A DNA stretch of 64,000 nucleotides from Blastobasis lacticolella (taxonomy: Eukaryota > Arthropoda > Insecta > Lepidoptera > Blastobasidae). Below are positions 39,001 to 44,161 of the stretch, piece after piece. Every line of letters begins with the position of its first letter. Within the stretch, counting starts at the first letter, position 1. Below the pieces are notes generated by a model. It had not been told where the DNA came from and ran no database searches. It saw nothing but the letters and a program-made list of their open reading frames with translations. The stretch spans positions 6,948,122 through 7,012,121 of the forward strand of contig LR990044.1 in NCBI GenBank assembly GCA_905147135.1, written 5' to 3'. A program made the position numbers and the translations under genes.

Positions 39001-39951
39001 TGACTTGGAAAAGCTTGGAAGCCTCCGCACCTCCCGCACATGACAGGTTGGTACAATCTTTTTGTTTGTGATGGCTGCTCTATTGCGTTAGTAAATTATT
39101 TCTCTATGGTAATATGCGCTTGGGGCGCACTGAAAACCAGCGCCACTCCGTCAGCCGTGGCATTGTGCTGAGTGCGTCCCATTGCACGTCTCCATGGCAC
39201 GGCCAATGACAATTGGCATATTTTTTGTTAAATTTTTTATACAGGATGTAAAAAGACCGCTTGCATTAATTGAATCCTCATATTCTACCCATGAAACTGA
39301 ACAAGTTTCGCCAAGAAACATACCCGAAGAAACTCATAGTTTAGGCAGAAATCGATTCTTTAAAAAAAAAGGTTTTATTTTTGTACTAAAAAATATCAAG
39401 TATCGAATAACTACATCGTTCACAATTAATTTAGACACTCAAAGTTCAAATTTAAGTTGAAATAATTGCACTTTAAGTAAAAGCATGCAATGTAGATGGG
39501 CGAGCGAGAGGCGTGCGCCGGACGATGTATATTGCACGTCGCAATTAATTATTTATTTTAGGTAGCGAAATTATGATATCATTTCCGCGGGTATGTGTCT
39601 TGGGGAAAGTTGTTCAATTTCATGTGTAGAATATGGGGTTTCAATTAATGCTAGCGGTCTTTTTACACCCTGTATTATTCTCTTTTTGTTATTTTCTTGT
39701 ATGTTTTGTACTTTATGCCTTGAAAGTAAATACAATAAACATATTTTACTTTACTTTAATAAAGATGACGGGCATAGTACCTGTCGATCCTTGAACATGA
39801 GCAGGATCACCATGAGGTTGAGGAAGAACCCGAAGAAGCCAATGATGAAGAGGACGAAGGCCGACGCTACGTAGCCCCAGCGGGGCATGAGCAGCGGGAA
39901 GTCATCCTCGTAGAACCTCGAGGTGTTGAGGGCGTCAAAGTTGAAGATCAT
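2270..39951 (-). CDS. pteropsin: Pteropsin-type (ciliary) opsin, seven coding exons
   Basis: Light-sensing class A GPCR of the insect ciliary-opsin (pteropsin) group; it would sit in a membrane, bind retinal and signal through a G protein. Exons 39951-39781, 35017-34858, 30754-30559, 10391-10259, 5123-4983, 3611-3522 and 3055-2270 join in frame (intron phases 0,1,2,0,0,0) to 558 residues. Visible landmarks: N-glycosylation sequon N9-T-S, N45 in TM1, D73 in TM2, disulfide pair C100/C177, ERY 124-126, W151 in TM4, E171 in the GWGNYVNE loop (the position of bovine E181), P203 in TM5, AWTPY 249-253 in TM6, retinal-binding K281 in AKSS, and DPLIY 287-291 followed by NSQ|FR. Bovine E113 is replaced by Y103, so E171 is the likely counterion. 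Introns after G111, Q220 and Q297 fall where vertebrate rhodopsin introns lie (from memory), which supports ciliary rather than rhabdomeric class. The tail, residues 298-558, is far longer than usual. Splice sites are predicted, not confirmed by transcripts. Confidence 0.92.
3522..3611 (-). CDS. pteropsin: Opsin exon 6: TM7 with the retinal lysine
   Basis: 30 codons after the acceptor TTGATTTCAG, ending TCGCAG|GTATATT (phase 0). K281 in LVAKSSICY is the Schiff-base lysine, so the protein can be a true photopigment. The NPxxY motif reads DPLIY: the codon for residue 287 is GAC. It ends with MNSQ, the equivalent of the NKQ tripeptide of vertebrate visual opsins; the intron falls exactly between Q and FR, as in rhodopsin. 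Confidence 0.93.
4555..4772 (+). repeat. Family C repeat, 3' end with GATGATGATG tail
   Basis: CGTGGGTGTCGTAAGAGGCG ... CCAACCCGCCTGCCAAGCGT ... GTCCTGCAGTGGACTG, ending in TTATGGGCTGTGATGATGATGATG. The trinucleotide tail fits a target-primed (LINE or SINE) 3' end. Confidence 0.65.
4865..4952. repeat. GC-rich dispersed repeat beside exon 5
   Basis: Shares GAAATGTTAACAGCCCCGCG, ACCCTCCCACCTACCTC and GCAGGCGATG with 26425-26512 in the same orientation. It starts about 30 bp inside intron 5 from the exon 5 donor. Nature unknown. Confidence 0.55.
4983..5123 (-). CDS. pteropsin: Opsin exon 5: intracellular loop 3 and TM6
   Basis: 141 nt (47 codons) after the acceptor GATTGCGCAG, ending GGCATC|GTGAGT (phase 0). 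It encodes NSKRLGRVNRAEAR at the cytoplasmic end of TM6, then VAFTVAWTPYSVF with W250 and P252, the toggle-switch tryptophan and kink proline of class A receptors. A dispersed repeat begins about 30 bp into the following intron. Confidence 0.92.
5660..5830 (-). repeat. SINE family A, decayed central part
   Basis: Retains GAGTGATTGCCATCTGACTT, GGGAACCTGATCGG and CTGAATGTGCAGGTTACCTC in the order of the 62095-62375 copy. The head and 3' tail are not recognisable. Confidence 0.55.
6965..7080. repeat. Dispersed repeat (LINE 3' end type)
   Basis: TATTCTCTTTATTGCACAC and GGTCTTATCGCTACAAGCG / ATCTCTTCCAG recur at 56670-56790. An open frame of 122 codons overlaps it and continues to 7355, but it resembles no protein I know and starts inside repeat sequence. 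Confidence 0.5.
7500..7582 (+). repeat. LINE 3' tail ending in (TAAA)n
   Basis: TGGTAGATAAAGC ... TTTAAGTCCACCTTTGTAC ... GTGCATAAAGT followed by (AAAT)n. The same arrangement occurs at 58298-58384, which supports a shared retrotransposon 3' end. Confidence 0.55.
7665..7935 (+). mobile_element. SINE family B, near full-length
   Basis: tRNA-like head with GACCTGAGTGGTTAA (box A-like) and GGTTCATTTCCC (decayed box B), body AGTTTATCGGTTAACGAAC, conserved 3' block ACACAAGCTTCGCTTATTTT, and an A/T-rich end. Polymerase III type promoter inferred from the boxes. Confidence 0.7.
9531..9960. repeat. Dispersed repeats, hAT-like end and GCCGCCAAGCAATAA unit
   Basis: 9531-9600 (CCTAAAGTGGGTTTCGCG ... 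GGGTGCCGCG) resembles the ends of hAT-type elements; the rest (CTGCCGCCAAGCAATAACGC ... ACTTACCATCAGGTGGGC) recurs in part at 16115-16215 and 16870-16925. No coding capacity. Confidence 0.4.
10259..10391 (-). CDS. pteropsin: Opsin exon 4: loop 2 end and TM5
   Basis: 133 nt after the acceptor TTGTCCACAG, ending AAGCAG|GTGAGAG (phase 0). It encodes CSVNWHEQ and TM5 with P203 and Y211, ending TLKQ. The joint Q220|N221 falls at the position of the vertebrate rhodopsin intron near residue 232. It is separated from exon 3 by the 20-kb intron. Confidence 0.92.
11545..11720 (-). repeat. SINE family A, strongly decayed
   Basis: TAGAGTGACTGCCATCGACC, TCCGTAACCCTGCTAAC and, further on, TCGCTTACGAATCCGACCCG preserve the order of family A, including part of the tRNA head. 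Confidence 0.45.
12270..12560. repeat. Dispersed repeat with CACCGCCGCCTATGG
   Basis: ACGGCAGACAAACAGG, GTCACCGCCGCCTATGGACA and the following TATACCTCTTGAACGA ... ATCATAGTTCAAAGAAAACA recur at 38385-38540; the short core also occurs at 4030-4080 and in the fold-back element at 46383-46721. Family unnamed. Confidence 0.5.
13340..13745. repeat. Dispersed repeat followed by GC-rich island
   Basis: 13340-13460 (CGAATCGGAGCCGCCCGACTGG ... TTTCTGCCGGCGAGTAAG) recurs at 5325-5425. 13500-13745 is GC-rich against an AT-rich intron and ends CTCCGTGGCAGTTTGCC; overlapping frames there match nothing known. Confidence 0.4.
14754..15012. mobile_element. Palindromic MITE, 259 bp
   Basis: ATGCGCTGATT at 14754 pairs with AATCAGCGCAT at 15002-15012. 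The arms continue inward with TTCAGTAACTAAATGCAGAAG against the inverted CTTCTGAATTTAGTTACTGAA, then AAAAAGCGTG and AAATCAAAGTG with their complements, and GGTCAATTTTTGTATCAC near the centre. A half copy lies at 47690-47870. Confidence 0.75.
15183..15222. repeat. 20-bp tandem duplication
   Basis: ATCTGTATCTGTAGGTAGAT occurs twice, head to tail, without mismatch. Confidence 0.9.
15306..15476. mobile_element. 171-bp insertion flanked by a 17-bp direct repeat
   Basis: Flanked exactly by TTTGACGACCTGAGTGG at 15289-15305 and 15477-15493, the latter being the start of a SINE B. A near-identical copy of the insert (about 95 percent by eye over 15313-15470) is at 54248-54409. A long target duplication fits insertion by target-primed reverse transcription. 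The sequence has no polymerase III boxes or reading frame I recognise. Confidence 0.65.
15477..15690 (+). mobile_element. SINE family B with intact tRNA head
   Basis: GACGACCTGAGTGGGTCAG is the box A region and GGTTCGATTCCCGGCC a canonical box B, about 50 bp apart; the body continues GATGAATTGTAATTTCTGTTA ... AGTATATCAGTTAGCTAGCA. The 3' GCTTTGCTTACTTTGG block is lost. Confidence 0.75.
16115..16520 (+). repeat. Dispersed repeat joined to a family C LINE end
   Basis: 16115-16215 is the GCTATTGCTGGCGTCGTCGTG ... GGTAGCCAGC repeat also seen near 9760. 16265-16520 is a good family C copy: GTCCGGCAGAGTAGAATAGC, CGTGGGTGTCGTACCAGGCG, CCAACCCGCCTGCCAAACG and the end TTATGGGCTGTGATGAGTG. Confidence 0.6.
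17086..17495. mobile_element. 410-bp MITE with TATGTAG duplication
   Basis: TTAGGGTTACCAAC at the left and GTTGGCAACCCTA at the right are inverted repeats, flanked by TATGTAG at 17079-17085 and 17496-17502. CTACTATAT motifs follow each end. 60608-61302 appears to be the same family. Confidence 0.7.
17541..17670. mobile_element. GCGTC-rich inverted-repeat element end (left)
   Basis: GGCCCGGATTATATCAAGCG, preceded by TTA, then a run of near-palindromic TGCGTCGCCGACGCA units to about 17655. The exact inverse, ending CCGCGCC and followed by TTA, closes the copy at 24638. A 3-bp TTA duplication and GG-start termini resemble PIF/Harbinger elements; that assignment is inference. Confidence 0.6.
17690..20123. 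mobile_element. Large divergent inverted repeat, arms interrupted
   Basis: 17693-17755 (TTGACTAAAATCGGGCAGAG ... ACCATCGATAGTCC) matches the inverse of 20055-20123. Further in, 18668-18695 (CATAGCCTCCTTCATTTTAC) matches the inverse of 19866-19893, and ACAACGTCGC follows in both. The left arm holds an extra stretch of about 730 bp, the 104-bp array. Both arms contain, at the shared block, a start-codon frame reading MACK(M/I)KEAM, soon interrupted. Confidence 0.55.
17868..18590. repeat. 104-bp tandem array that flips orientation
   Basis: AACACT(A/C)G anchors occur at 17914, 18018, 18122, 18226 and 18330, exactly 104 bp apart. From about 18384 the unit is inverted, with the anchor's complement at 18455 and 18559, again 104 bp apart. 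Each unit carries a palindrome, TGACAGCTGTCA, and GAGATCTACATTTCG. The left border is GGGTCCAGCCCAAG (17869), matched inverted at 23715-23729 by the border of a second, smaller array. Confidence 0.8.
20141..20236. repeat. 48-bp tandem duplication
   Basis: Two head-to-tail copies starting AAGTCCATGGTTTAAACAGG at 20141 and 20189, with a single visible difference (ACGTT against ACATT). Confidence 0.9.
20470..20750. mobile_element. GC-rich palindromic MITE
   Basis: The arm with GACACAGGGCTAGGACAGGG ... ACTTGAAACATACAGAAAAG pairs with CTTTTCTGTATGTTTTAAGT ... CCCTGTCCGCGACGTGTC. The centre (20545-20620) is strongly GC-rich. The 105-codon arginine- and alanine-rich frame across it is a by-product of composition. 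Confidence 0.7.
21680..21890 (-). repeat. SINE family B, antisense copy
   Basis: TTCACACAGCGCCATCTTGC, AAGTAAGCAAAGCTTGTGTT and, at the far end, TGAATCGAACCCAGGATCTC (box B in antisense). Confidence 0.65.
22270..22306 (+). mobile_element. Helitron-like 3' terminus
   Basis: GCGAACAAAGTCGCGGGCAA ending CCGCTAG|T matches the end of the element at 50796-51291 (GTCGCGGGCAAAAGCTAG|T). I could not place its 5' end. Confidence 0.45.
22790..22950 (+). repeat. RTE-type LINE 3' end, decayed
   Basis: AGCTGGATGCGGAAGCACAGG ... GTGGAGATCTC ... GGGTGTCTTTTGGCTGATATGATG is a degenerate version of the end seen at 48330-48500. Confidence 0.6.
23370..23733. repeat. Second 104-bp-type array, right border kept
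   Basis: Units with ATCTACATTTCGAATGACGG and GGTCTTAGAACACTAG (anchors at 23441 and 23543) are followed by the inverted unit (CGACGAGTACTATCAT ... ACTAGTGTTCCAGGACCAAT) and the border CTTGGGGCTGGACCC. Same family as 17868-18590 but with the opposite end preserved. Confidence 0.7.
24297..24638. mobile_element. GCGTC-rich inverted-repeat element (right copy)
   Basis: The internal inverted repeat 24328-24415 against 24480-24590 includes TATGAACTTCTAATGCGCGC and GCGTTTTACCTGCGTCG in both orientations. The right end, CGCTTGATATAATCCGCGCC followed by TTA, inversely matches 17541-17560. The left end appears degraded near 24297 (GGCCTTAGAATTCTTGACGC). Confidence 0.65.
25110..25128. repeat. Homopolymer of 19 C
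   Basis: Uninterrupted C run; the length may vary between reads or assemblies. Confidence 0.9.
25850..26235 (-). pseudogene. RTE-type LINE, end of reverse transcriptase ORF and tail
   Basis: The antisense frame 26224-25991 reads IRKFTVAQRVMAILGVSLRD ... RIRNEGIRKRTKVTDISRKI, the typical C-terminal region after the RTE reverse transcriptase domain, followed by AGHIARR. The 3' end (25850-25990) carries the GGGCATAGGCATCCCCCAGAG block and antisense ATCATCATATCAGCC tail. No protein product is likely. Confidence 0.7.
26425..26512. repeat. GC-rich dispersed repeat
   Basis: Partner of 4865-4952: GAAAATGCTCACTGCCCCGC, ACCCTCCCACCTACCTCACC and GCAGGCGATG. Confidence 0.5.
26890..27610 (+). pseudogene. 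Jockey-like LINE, 3' end of reverse transcriptase
   Basis: Successive frames give KTQACLFSAKSSP, LQLLGVELSTNLNFG, SKKLGIP, then FCMEYCCYLWDGSAKYQLAA and ALDSGEKRAKKIIS, and later FRRRETRSGFYNAYG and DQHHLTAFKA-stop-VNRLLQDG. This order is that of Jockey/CR1-group reverse transcriptase C-termini. At least two frameshifts and an in-frame TGA break it. It ends at the ACTTACCAATAGGTGAGATGG block; a similar tail sits in antisense at 36150-36215. Confidence 0.75.
28889..29748 (+). pseudogene. LINE ORF1 (Gag-like) remnant with zinc knuckles
   Basis: The first part (28889-29122) reads into LVQN, then a TAA at 29123-29125, and the same frame continues VKPEEVKLHVRGKRKTKNGS and RRPRIILLGVFTNL, as in Jockey-group ORF1 proteins. 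After a frame break, 29530-29748 encodes DYPLLTKCYNCQQYGHST with CX2CX4HX4C, a second knuckle CGHCECSGDIIKEC where Asp replaces His, and a CATC ... FCP third motif, ending in TAG. Broken and not functional; it may belong with the reverse transcriptase piece at 26890-27610, but order and distance do not prove it. Confidence 0.75.
29985..30110 (+). repeat. SINE family B, 3' half
   Basis: GTATATAAATAGTTCATCAG ... ACACAAGCTTTGCTTACTTT, GGGGCTAGATGGCGCTGTGT, and GTCCAAGCGTATTTATTG at the end. The head is absent. Confidence 0.65.
30559..30754 (-). CDS. pteropsin: Opsin exon 3: TM3 end, TM4 and loop 2
   Basis: 196 nt after the acceptor ATTGCAG, ending ATCAG|GTATGG (phase 2). With exon 2 it completes G111 and runs through SFERY (E124-R125-Y126), TM4 with W151 and the loop GWGNYVNEAANI. 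The phase-2 end joins exon 4 to make S176, giving ANISCS, which places C177 opposite C100. Confidence 0.92.
30790..31035 (+). repeat. Family C repeat just upstream of exon 3
   Basis: CAGTGGGTGTCGTACAAAGCG, GCCTCCGTAGGCTGAAAAATGG, CCAACCTGCCTGCCAAGCGT and the end CTGTGATGAGTG. It starts about 36 bp outside exon 3's acceptor. Confidence 0.6.
31475..31675 (-). mobile_element. SINE family B, near full-length, antisense
   Basis: AATTCACACAGCGCCATCTA, CCCCAAAGTAAGCATAGCTTG, AAATTCATCATTTCAATTTC and GGGAATCGAACCCGA (antisense box B). Confidence 0.75.
31937..32250 (-). pseudogene. Non-LTR reverse transcriptase fragment with in-frame stop
   Basis: Antisense frame: YNTSKTQLMVFKAGRG, then LRVQQFKYLGHVLTDSLKDD, IERERRAL, a TGA, RSNMLARRFANCNVPVK and TLFRAYCQCLYTCQLW. 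The QQFKYLGHVLT block and the RSNMLARRF ... LF.AYC...YTC.LW block are typical of LINE reverse transcriptases found in insects. Truncated at both ends. Confidence 0.7.
33070..33420 (+). mobile_element. SINE family A, best tRNA-headed copy
   Basis: TGGCCGGGCGATTAACG (box A region) and GGTTCGAATTCC (box B) form a tRNA-like head; body CACATTCAGGTGACTGAATG, GGTTCCCCTGGTAGCAGGG, CAGATGGCAGTCGC; 3' end GAGAGCGCAAACGGGACATAA with the tail GATGATGATA. This copy fixes the family's orientation. Confidence 0.8.
33560..33665. repeat. Dispersed repeat shared with 43145-43255
   Basis: AACGCAGGGCCCAGCCA ... GGCAAAAGAGCGA-like block and CGCCAGACAGACTTTTAAG / GAGCGTGCAT in both places, same orientation. Nature unknown. 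Confidence 0.65.
33895..34065 (+). repeat. SINE family A, 5'-truncated
   Basis: AAATTCAGGCAACTGAATTT, TTCCCCTGGTAGCAG, GGTCAGATGGTAGTCGCTC and GAGAGCACAACCGGGACATT. The tRNA head is missing, as expected for a retrotransposed truncated copy. Confidence 0.7.
34685..34825. mobile_element. 141-bp inverted-repeat element next to exon 2
   Basis: Arms of 33 bp: TGGCTCAGATCAAATAAGAA with ATAAAGA at 34691-34717, and its near-exact inverse at 34793-34819. It ends 32 bp from the exon 2 donor, so a hairpin could form close to that splice site in the pre-mRNA. Confidence 0.75.
34858..35017 (-). CDS. pteropsin: Opsin exon 2: TM2 and start of TM3
   Basis: 160 nt, opening after the acceptor ATGCACACAG and closing at TTAG|GTGAGTA (phase 1). 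It encodes residues 58-110 plus one base: TPLNIILFNL, D73 of TM2, the extracellular loop 1 tryptophan W93, C100 (disulfide partner) and Y103 at the position of the bovine E113 counterion. A short inverted-repeat element ends only 32 bp beyond the donor. Confidence 0.92.
36855..37880. repeat. Dispersed repeat, copy 1, interrupted by a fold-back element
   Basis: AGACCATACCAAAGAGCCCA ... TATGACCACCTTCC and CAAATGTTCGAAAAATGG match 57078-57245; on the far side, CGAACAGTGCATGGTAAATA matches 57255-57275. The copy at 57 kb lacks the fold-back and so resembles an empty site. Confidence 0.65.
37087..37834. mobile_element. Fold-back element with arms of about 170 bp
   Basis: AACTGCGAAATACAAACGTG at 37089 is the inverse of 37815-37834; similarity continues through TTGGTCGACAGATTGCTTGT, GGTAGTGCGATAAACAGTGC and CAGCGACAGAATACTTCTTC. 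The arms are built of spaced TTCGCAC-like motifs; the loop (about 37262-37655) is AT-rich. CATACAAAC lies at 37078-37086 and 37848-37856, a possible but imperfectly placed target duplication. Both open frames over the arms are mirror translations of the repeat. Confidence 0.75.
38385..38540. repeat. Dispersed repeat with CACCGCCGC core
   Basis: CGGCAGACAAACAGGCCACC, GTCACCGCCGCTTATAGACA and TATACCTCTAGAACGATCCC ... AGTCCAAAGAAAAC, as at 12270-12420. Confidence 0.5.
39781..39951 (-). CDS. pteropsin: Opsin exon 1: N-terminus and TM1
   Basis: 57 codons. The ATG at 39951 lies in a good context (CACCATG) with an in-frame TGA seven codons upstream (39972-39970), so the start is well fixed unless an intron interrupts the leader. 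The product has an extracellular N-terminus with sequon N9-T10-S11 and then TM1 (about 27-52) with the conserved GxxxN (N45). The exon ends in CAG followed by the donor GTACTATG, phase 0, and joins exon 2 to give DRQ|LWTPLN, the usual opsin intracellular loop 1. Confidence 0.88.
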
Positions 39952-40780
39952 GGTGACGCAGCGGCCGCATCAGGAGCATTTGCTACTCCCGGGACGGTGG
40001 AAGCCTCTGGAACAATGGAGAAAGGTGGTTTGTAAATCTTTTTGTGGAGGCACAGATACACGGTCTAGTGGCAACGTGTTTGCGAGACTGATGGCGATAA
40101 TCAAGGTCAACAAATGCTCGCAGAGTCCGGGAACTGTTTGGGGGACCGATTCGTACTTCGAAGCTGGTCGATCTTCAGCACCGTAAAGGGCGCGCCACTT
40201 AGGTATGTCTTCTAATAGCGTTGGCGAGGTTGACCAAGGTCTTGAAACCCTGAGACTGGTTTTTTTAATGGCAAACGAGCAAGCTGGTCTCCTGACGGTA
40301 AGTGATCATTGCCGCCAGTAGGGAAACGCCGGTGGAGTCACACAATGCGTAGCCGGCTTTTAAGATAAGTGTAGGCTTGTTTCGTGGTGTTCGTGTAGGC
40401 GTGCCCCAATGCCATACGGGAGAGTATCGCTGCGAGAAGATCATTCCATAGAAGGTCGTAGAAGTTTCTTAAAAACTTGGTTCAGCAGATTCGAGTGTCG
40501 GGCACCCCGTGACAGTATATTGTTAAAATTACTGACTACAGTTCTGGCTCCAATAAAAAATTGCAAATTATCTCCACTATTCAGAATTGGACCTGTTACA
40601 GTTTTATATAAGTATAGATAAGAGCCATGTACATTGTACACAAGTAATACGTAATCCCGAGCGCGTGCGGTGTTTGCGTACATTCTCCTCGCGTCATGCG
40701 TTCTCCCTAAAGTTTACTTAGGTAGATTGGTTCTGTTAAGAAGCTTAATTATTTGAAAATCATTCCACAAATACCGCGTA
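39952..40780. other. 5' flank next to the opsin start
   Basis: Expected to hold the opsin leader and promoter, read on the minus strand. I see no convincing core promoter; TATATAAAAC lies on the minus strand near 40610-40601, about 650 bp upstream of the ATG. 40260-40440 contains dispersed repeat sequence (AACGAGCAAGCTGGTCTCCT). Confidence 0.3.
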
Positions 40781-40789
40781 TGTGATGTC

Positions 40790-40915
40790 ATTAGCGTAGC
40801 GGTAGCGATTCATACCGCATCGGCAGCTACACGTAGCGTAACGGCAGCTACATTTAGCGTAGCGGTAGCTACATGAAATGTAGCGGGAACTACACGTACC
40901 GTAGCGGTAGCTGTT
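40790..40915. repeat. TAGCGTAGCGGTAGCTACA tandem repeat
   Basis: Four to five degenerate units of 26-28 bp built on GTAGCGGTAGCTACA, which itself contains the palindrome GTAGCTAC. Located 0.8 kb upstream of the opsin start. Confidence 0.75.
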
Positions 40916-41319
40916 TGATCGTGCCGCTTTCGTGCAATTTGTGAGGGTAGACATTAAATGGGCCCTAAGAAATAACACTCAATAATGACGGTATCCTCTG
41001 AATAGAAATCGTTAAATGATAACATCTTGGTCCCGAAGTTTTTTGATGAAGTGGTGGGGAAGATGGGGAAAAATAACTGTAAGATTTTATAACTAAAACC
41101 AGAGTTAAAAGGGATATAAAAGAATAATTTAATTTGCAAAAAATACAAATACTTTATTGGTAAACTAATTTAGATATCAATAACAATAATAAATACCTAT
41201 TATATATACTATCTATACAAAAAACTTACACATAATTCTATAAAAATAATATTTTCATACAATACAATTTTTCTAGAGCTCCCCCACGTGGCATGGTTCT
41301 CAGAAGGCTGGCAACATTT

Positions 41320-41535
41320 CCCCTTTGAACTGCGAACCCCTTTATTCCAGCCATCGCCGAAACCCGCAAATGGAGCAAATACCAGGACCTCGGGGCAACT
41401 ACATCTTCATACCTATTGCTTTTGAAACAATGGGCCCTGGGGTTCCTGATTCTAAATTTATTAAAAACCTTTCGGAGTATCTCGCGATCACTCGCGTCAC
41501 TGGTGACCGCAGGGATGGCAACTTTTTTTAGAAAT
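41320..41535 (+). pseudogene. LINE-type ORF end remnant
   Basis: The frame reads GPRGNYIFIPIAFETMGPGV, then PDSKFIKNLSEYLAITRVTG and DRR. A NYIFIP.A.ET.G ... F...L ... TGD.R pattern is what I recall at the C-termini of certain LINE-encoded reverse transcriptases in insects. Short and isolated; family uncertain. Confidence 0.5.
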
Positions 41536-42069
41536 TGAGTTTAAAAGTGTAAAATATATTTAAAATATAAATAGTAAATGAAAAACAAATTTATTATAGG
41601 TACGTTGTATTCCTTCCCTGTTTACACACTCTCTCTCTTTAAAGCAAATAAAAATAGTACAAATAGGTAATGCAATACTGTTTCGAAGCAAGCGCGTGTT
41701 TTTTCCGCGCTTTTATAAAAGTAGCGAACTTAGAAATTATGTATGACACCTAATATATCTACAATGACCTATATAGGTTCATAACATCTATATTACAATA
41801 GTGTAAGTTGCATCACTGTGGCTAGCCGGAACACCAAGAAATGCAACTTTATGAAAGTTTAATAAAAACTGCACTGTAACAATATCTTCGCGTAAATCGC
41901 ACCGACTTCATCCAATTAAATAGGAGGTTCAATTATAACTTACGAGCACGATCCGTTACCACGAGAATTAATGACTATTACTTGTTTTCTACGGCAAAAG
42001 TGACGGAAACCGACGCGAAGTGAGGTTGACAAAGGTTTTCCACTACGCACCCTGAGTCTAGTATGTCTA

Positions 42070-42265
42070 GTAGCTGGGGCAGTAAAGTTCTCGAGTGCCG
42101 ACCACGTACCGGAAGACGCAGCGTGGGTAGGCTCCACAAGCTGGACCGACGACCTGGTAAAGATCGCAGGTACCAGCTGGATGCGTAAGGCCTTTGTAGA
42201 GATCTCTGGGGGAGGTCTATGCCCAGCAGTGGGCGTCTTTCGGCTGATATGATGATGATGATGAT
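42070..42265 (+). repeat. RTE-type LINE 3' end
   Basis: CCGGAAGACGCAGCGTGGGT, TGGACCGACGACCTGGTAAA, ATCGCAGGTACCAGCTGGAT and CCCAGCAGTGGGCGTCTTTC, with a GATGATGATGATG tail at 42250-42264. It encodes the RRSVGR ... WTDDLVKIAG remnant of the ORF end. Confidence 0.7.
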
Positions 42266-42859
42266 TCAAAATCTGGTTGATCTGACTCGGGAGCCGTTTG
42301 GTACCCGGTTACAGTCTTTTTTTAACAACACAAACACCCTATCGATTTCTGTACCCACCTTTCGTCTCCATAATCAGATCAGCTCACTGATACTTAACTT
42401 ACATTGGTATGCAAACTCAATTCATTACCGTGAAGTGGGTGGCATACTGTGTACGTGTTAATATTAGAACAAGGCACTTTGAACCTTGGCACTCTATATA
42501 GCACATTATGTACAGTATTTAAGCTAGTTGATATTTATTGTTTATTATTTTTCATAAGCATGCATGTCGGATTACAATGAAACATTGTGGTGTCAATGAG
42601 CTGATATGATGATGGAGATGGAAGGTGACCACAGGAACCATTGAATATTACAAGCCAACTCCATCGTGTTTAGGCTTGTATATATCTTGACGTGGGCACT
42701 CCGACTCTATTCTCAGGTGACACTCAGGGTCTAATGATGTATTCAGATGGTGATGAAATACGAAAAGTAAATAAATAAGTAATTTATTGTTACGCTTACG
42801 AGTCGTGTTACGCCTTACGCCGCAAATCCACCGCAGCATTAAACTCAAACTGAAACTTT

Positions 42860-43260
42860 CTCTATTGATTAGGACATTAAATATCTCTTTCAATCGTCAA
42901 ATAAGAAGGGGGTAGGAAAGTAGTAAGGAAACACAGTTACACATTGGCCGCCCCAGAGCCGGAGCACCCACCCCACGCCGACCACGACCGGAGCGTGTCC
43001 GACAATACCAGTTAGAGCAGGGAAGCGCCCGACAATGCCAGACACAGCCGAACCGCGCCCGACTTATTATATAGGTATGTCTAGTACACCTACTTAAGAA
43101 AATTACAGCAAGAGCAAGCCAGTCCACCAAGGCAGCACCCGCTTACGAGTATTACGCAGGGCCCAGCCATCGATCAATTGAATCATATTTAAGGCAAAAG
43201 AGCGATCTCGCCCCCACGCAGCCGCCAGACAGACTTTTAAGCGAGCGTGCATTTTGTTGG
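42860..43260. repeat. GC-rich stretch and dispersed repeat
   Basis: 42930-43070 is GC-rich with a loose duplication of CGACAATACCAG / CGACAATGCCAG. 43145-43255 is the partner of 33560-33665. No gene seen. Confidence 0.45.
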
Positions 43261-43489
43261 CGTACTTCGTCACGCCGGCCAAGTCTCGCAGCCTTAGAGC
43301 ATCACAGGCTTAATTAGGCTCTTTTATAGAAGCCCCTTGCGCTTGTTAGAGAATTAAGGGTCACAGGAGATTGCCGAAGATTATAAGAAACGAGACATGA
43401 CAGCAGCCCGGATCCGAGATATTGGACTTTATTTATTTAGTACGATGTCGTCGGCGTATTCCATAGGCCATGGAAGCATGTCTTGATTT

Positions 43490-43720
43490 TTTTTGACACT
43501 TCAGACATCGCCATGTAGCCTTAAAGTAAGCAAAGCTTGTGTTATGGGTGCTAGACACCTGATAAACTACTTATATACTTTTTAAATACATAATTATTAC
43601 ACATTATAACACCTAGACCGGTAACATAAAATTCTACACTTAAATTTTTGCTCGACCGAAATCTAACCCGGCTCTTGCGTAGTAGACGTTAACCACTGAA
43701 CCACTTAGGTCGTTGAATTT
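43490..43720 (-). mobile_element. SINE family B, antisense
   Basis: GTAAGCAAAGCTTGTGTTAT, GGTGCTAGACACCTGATAAA and, at the end, ACCACTGAACCACTTAGGTCG (antisense box A region). Box B is decayed (ATCTAACCCGG). Confidence 0.65.
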
Positions 43721-44142
43721 CTGATGAGGGCGCATCAAGTACAATGCAGAACAAGTAAGGGTTCACGACAGAATTATTATCTAGCCCTGAGAGCAAACAT
43801 CGGATCAATTGTGAGTGAAGCGTATTGACAATCCGACACGGAGTATTCTTGGCGGAGTGTCTGGTCTATTATACGTTTGAATAGCTTCATTGTGTAGCTA
43901 ATAAGTTTGACCTTATCAAAATCGAAGCTCGAAGGGTCATCTCGGTATGATGTACTGCTAAAATATCAGTTTACGAGGCCACAAACCTTTCCGAAGGTAA
44001 TTCTACAAACTGCCAGTCGACACTCGCATACGAAACGCCCTGAAGTCTGTATCTTTGTAGTACGAAGGTAGCTCGTCAATAGGAAGAGCCGTCTCCCCGT
44101 TCTCCTTGATGTGTTCTGCATTTTGTGTGCAATTAATAGTGT

Positions 44143-44161
44143 ATCTATCTATCTATCTACA
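44143..44161. repeat. (ATCT)n microsatellite
   Basis: Four to five ATCT units in a row. Confidence 0.85.

Larger units (their letters stand above)
35018..39780. other. Opsin intron 1 (4763 bp)
   Basis: No gene seen. It contains a LINE 3' scrap at 36150-36215, a dispersed repeat carrying a fold-back element (36855-37880) and a CACCGCCGC repeat (38385-38540). 35040-36140 and 38550-39780 show nothing recognisable. Confidence 0.6.

Noticed and set aside
40601..40610. TATATAAAAC on the minus strand as opsin TATA box
   Set aside because: About 650 bp from the ATG with no supporting initiator; AT-rich DNA gives such matches by chance.
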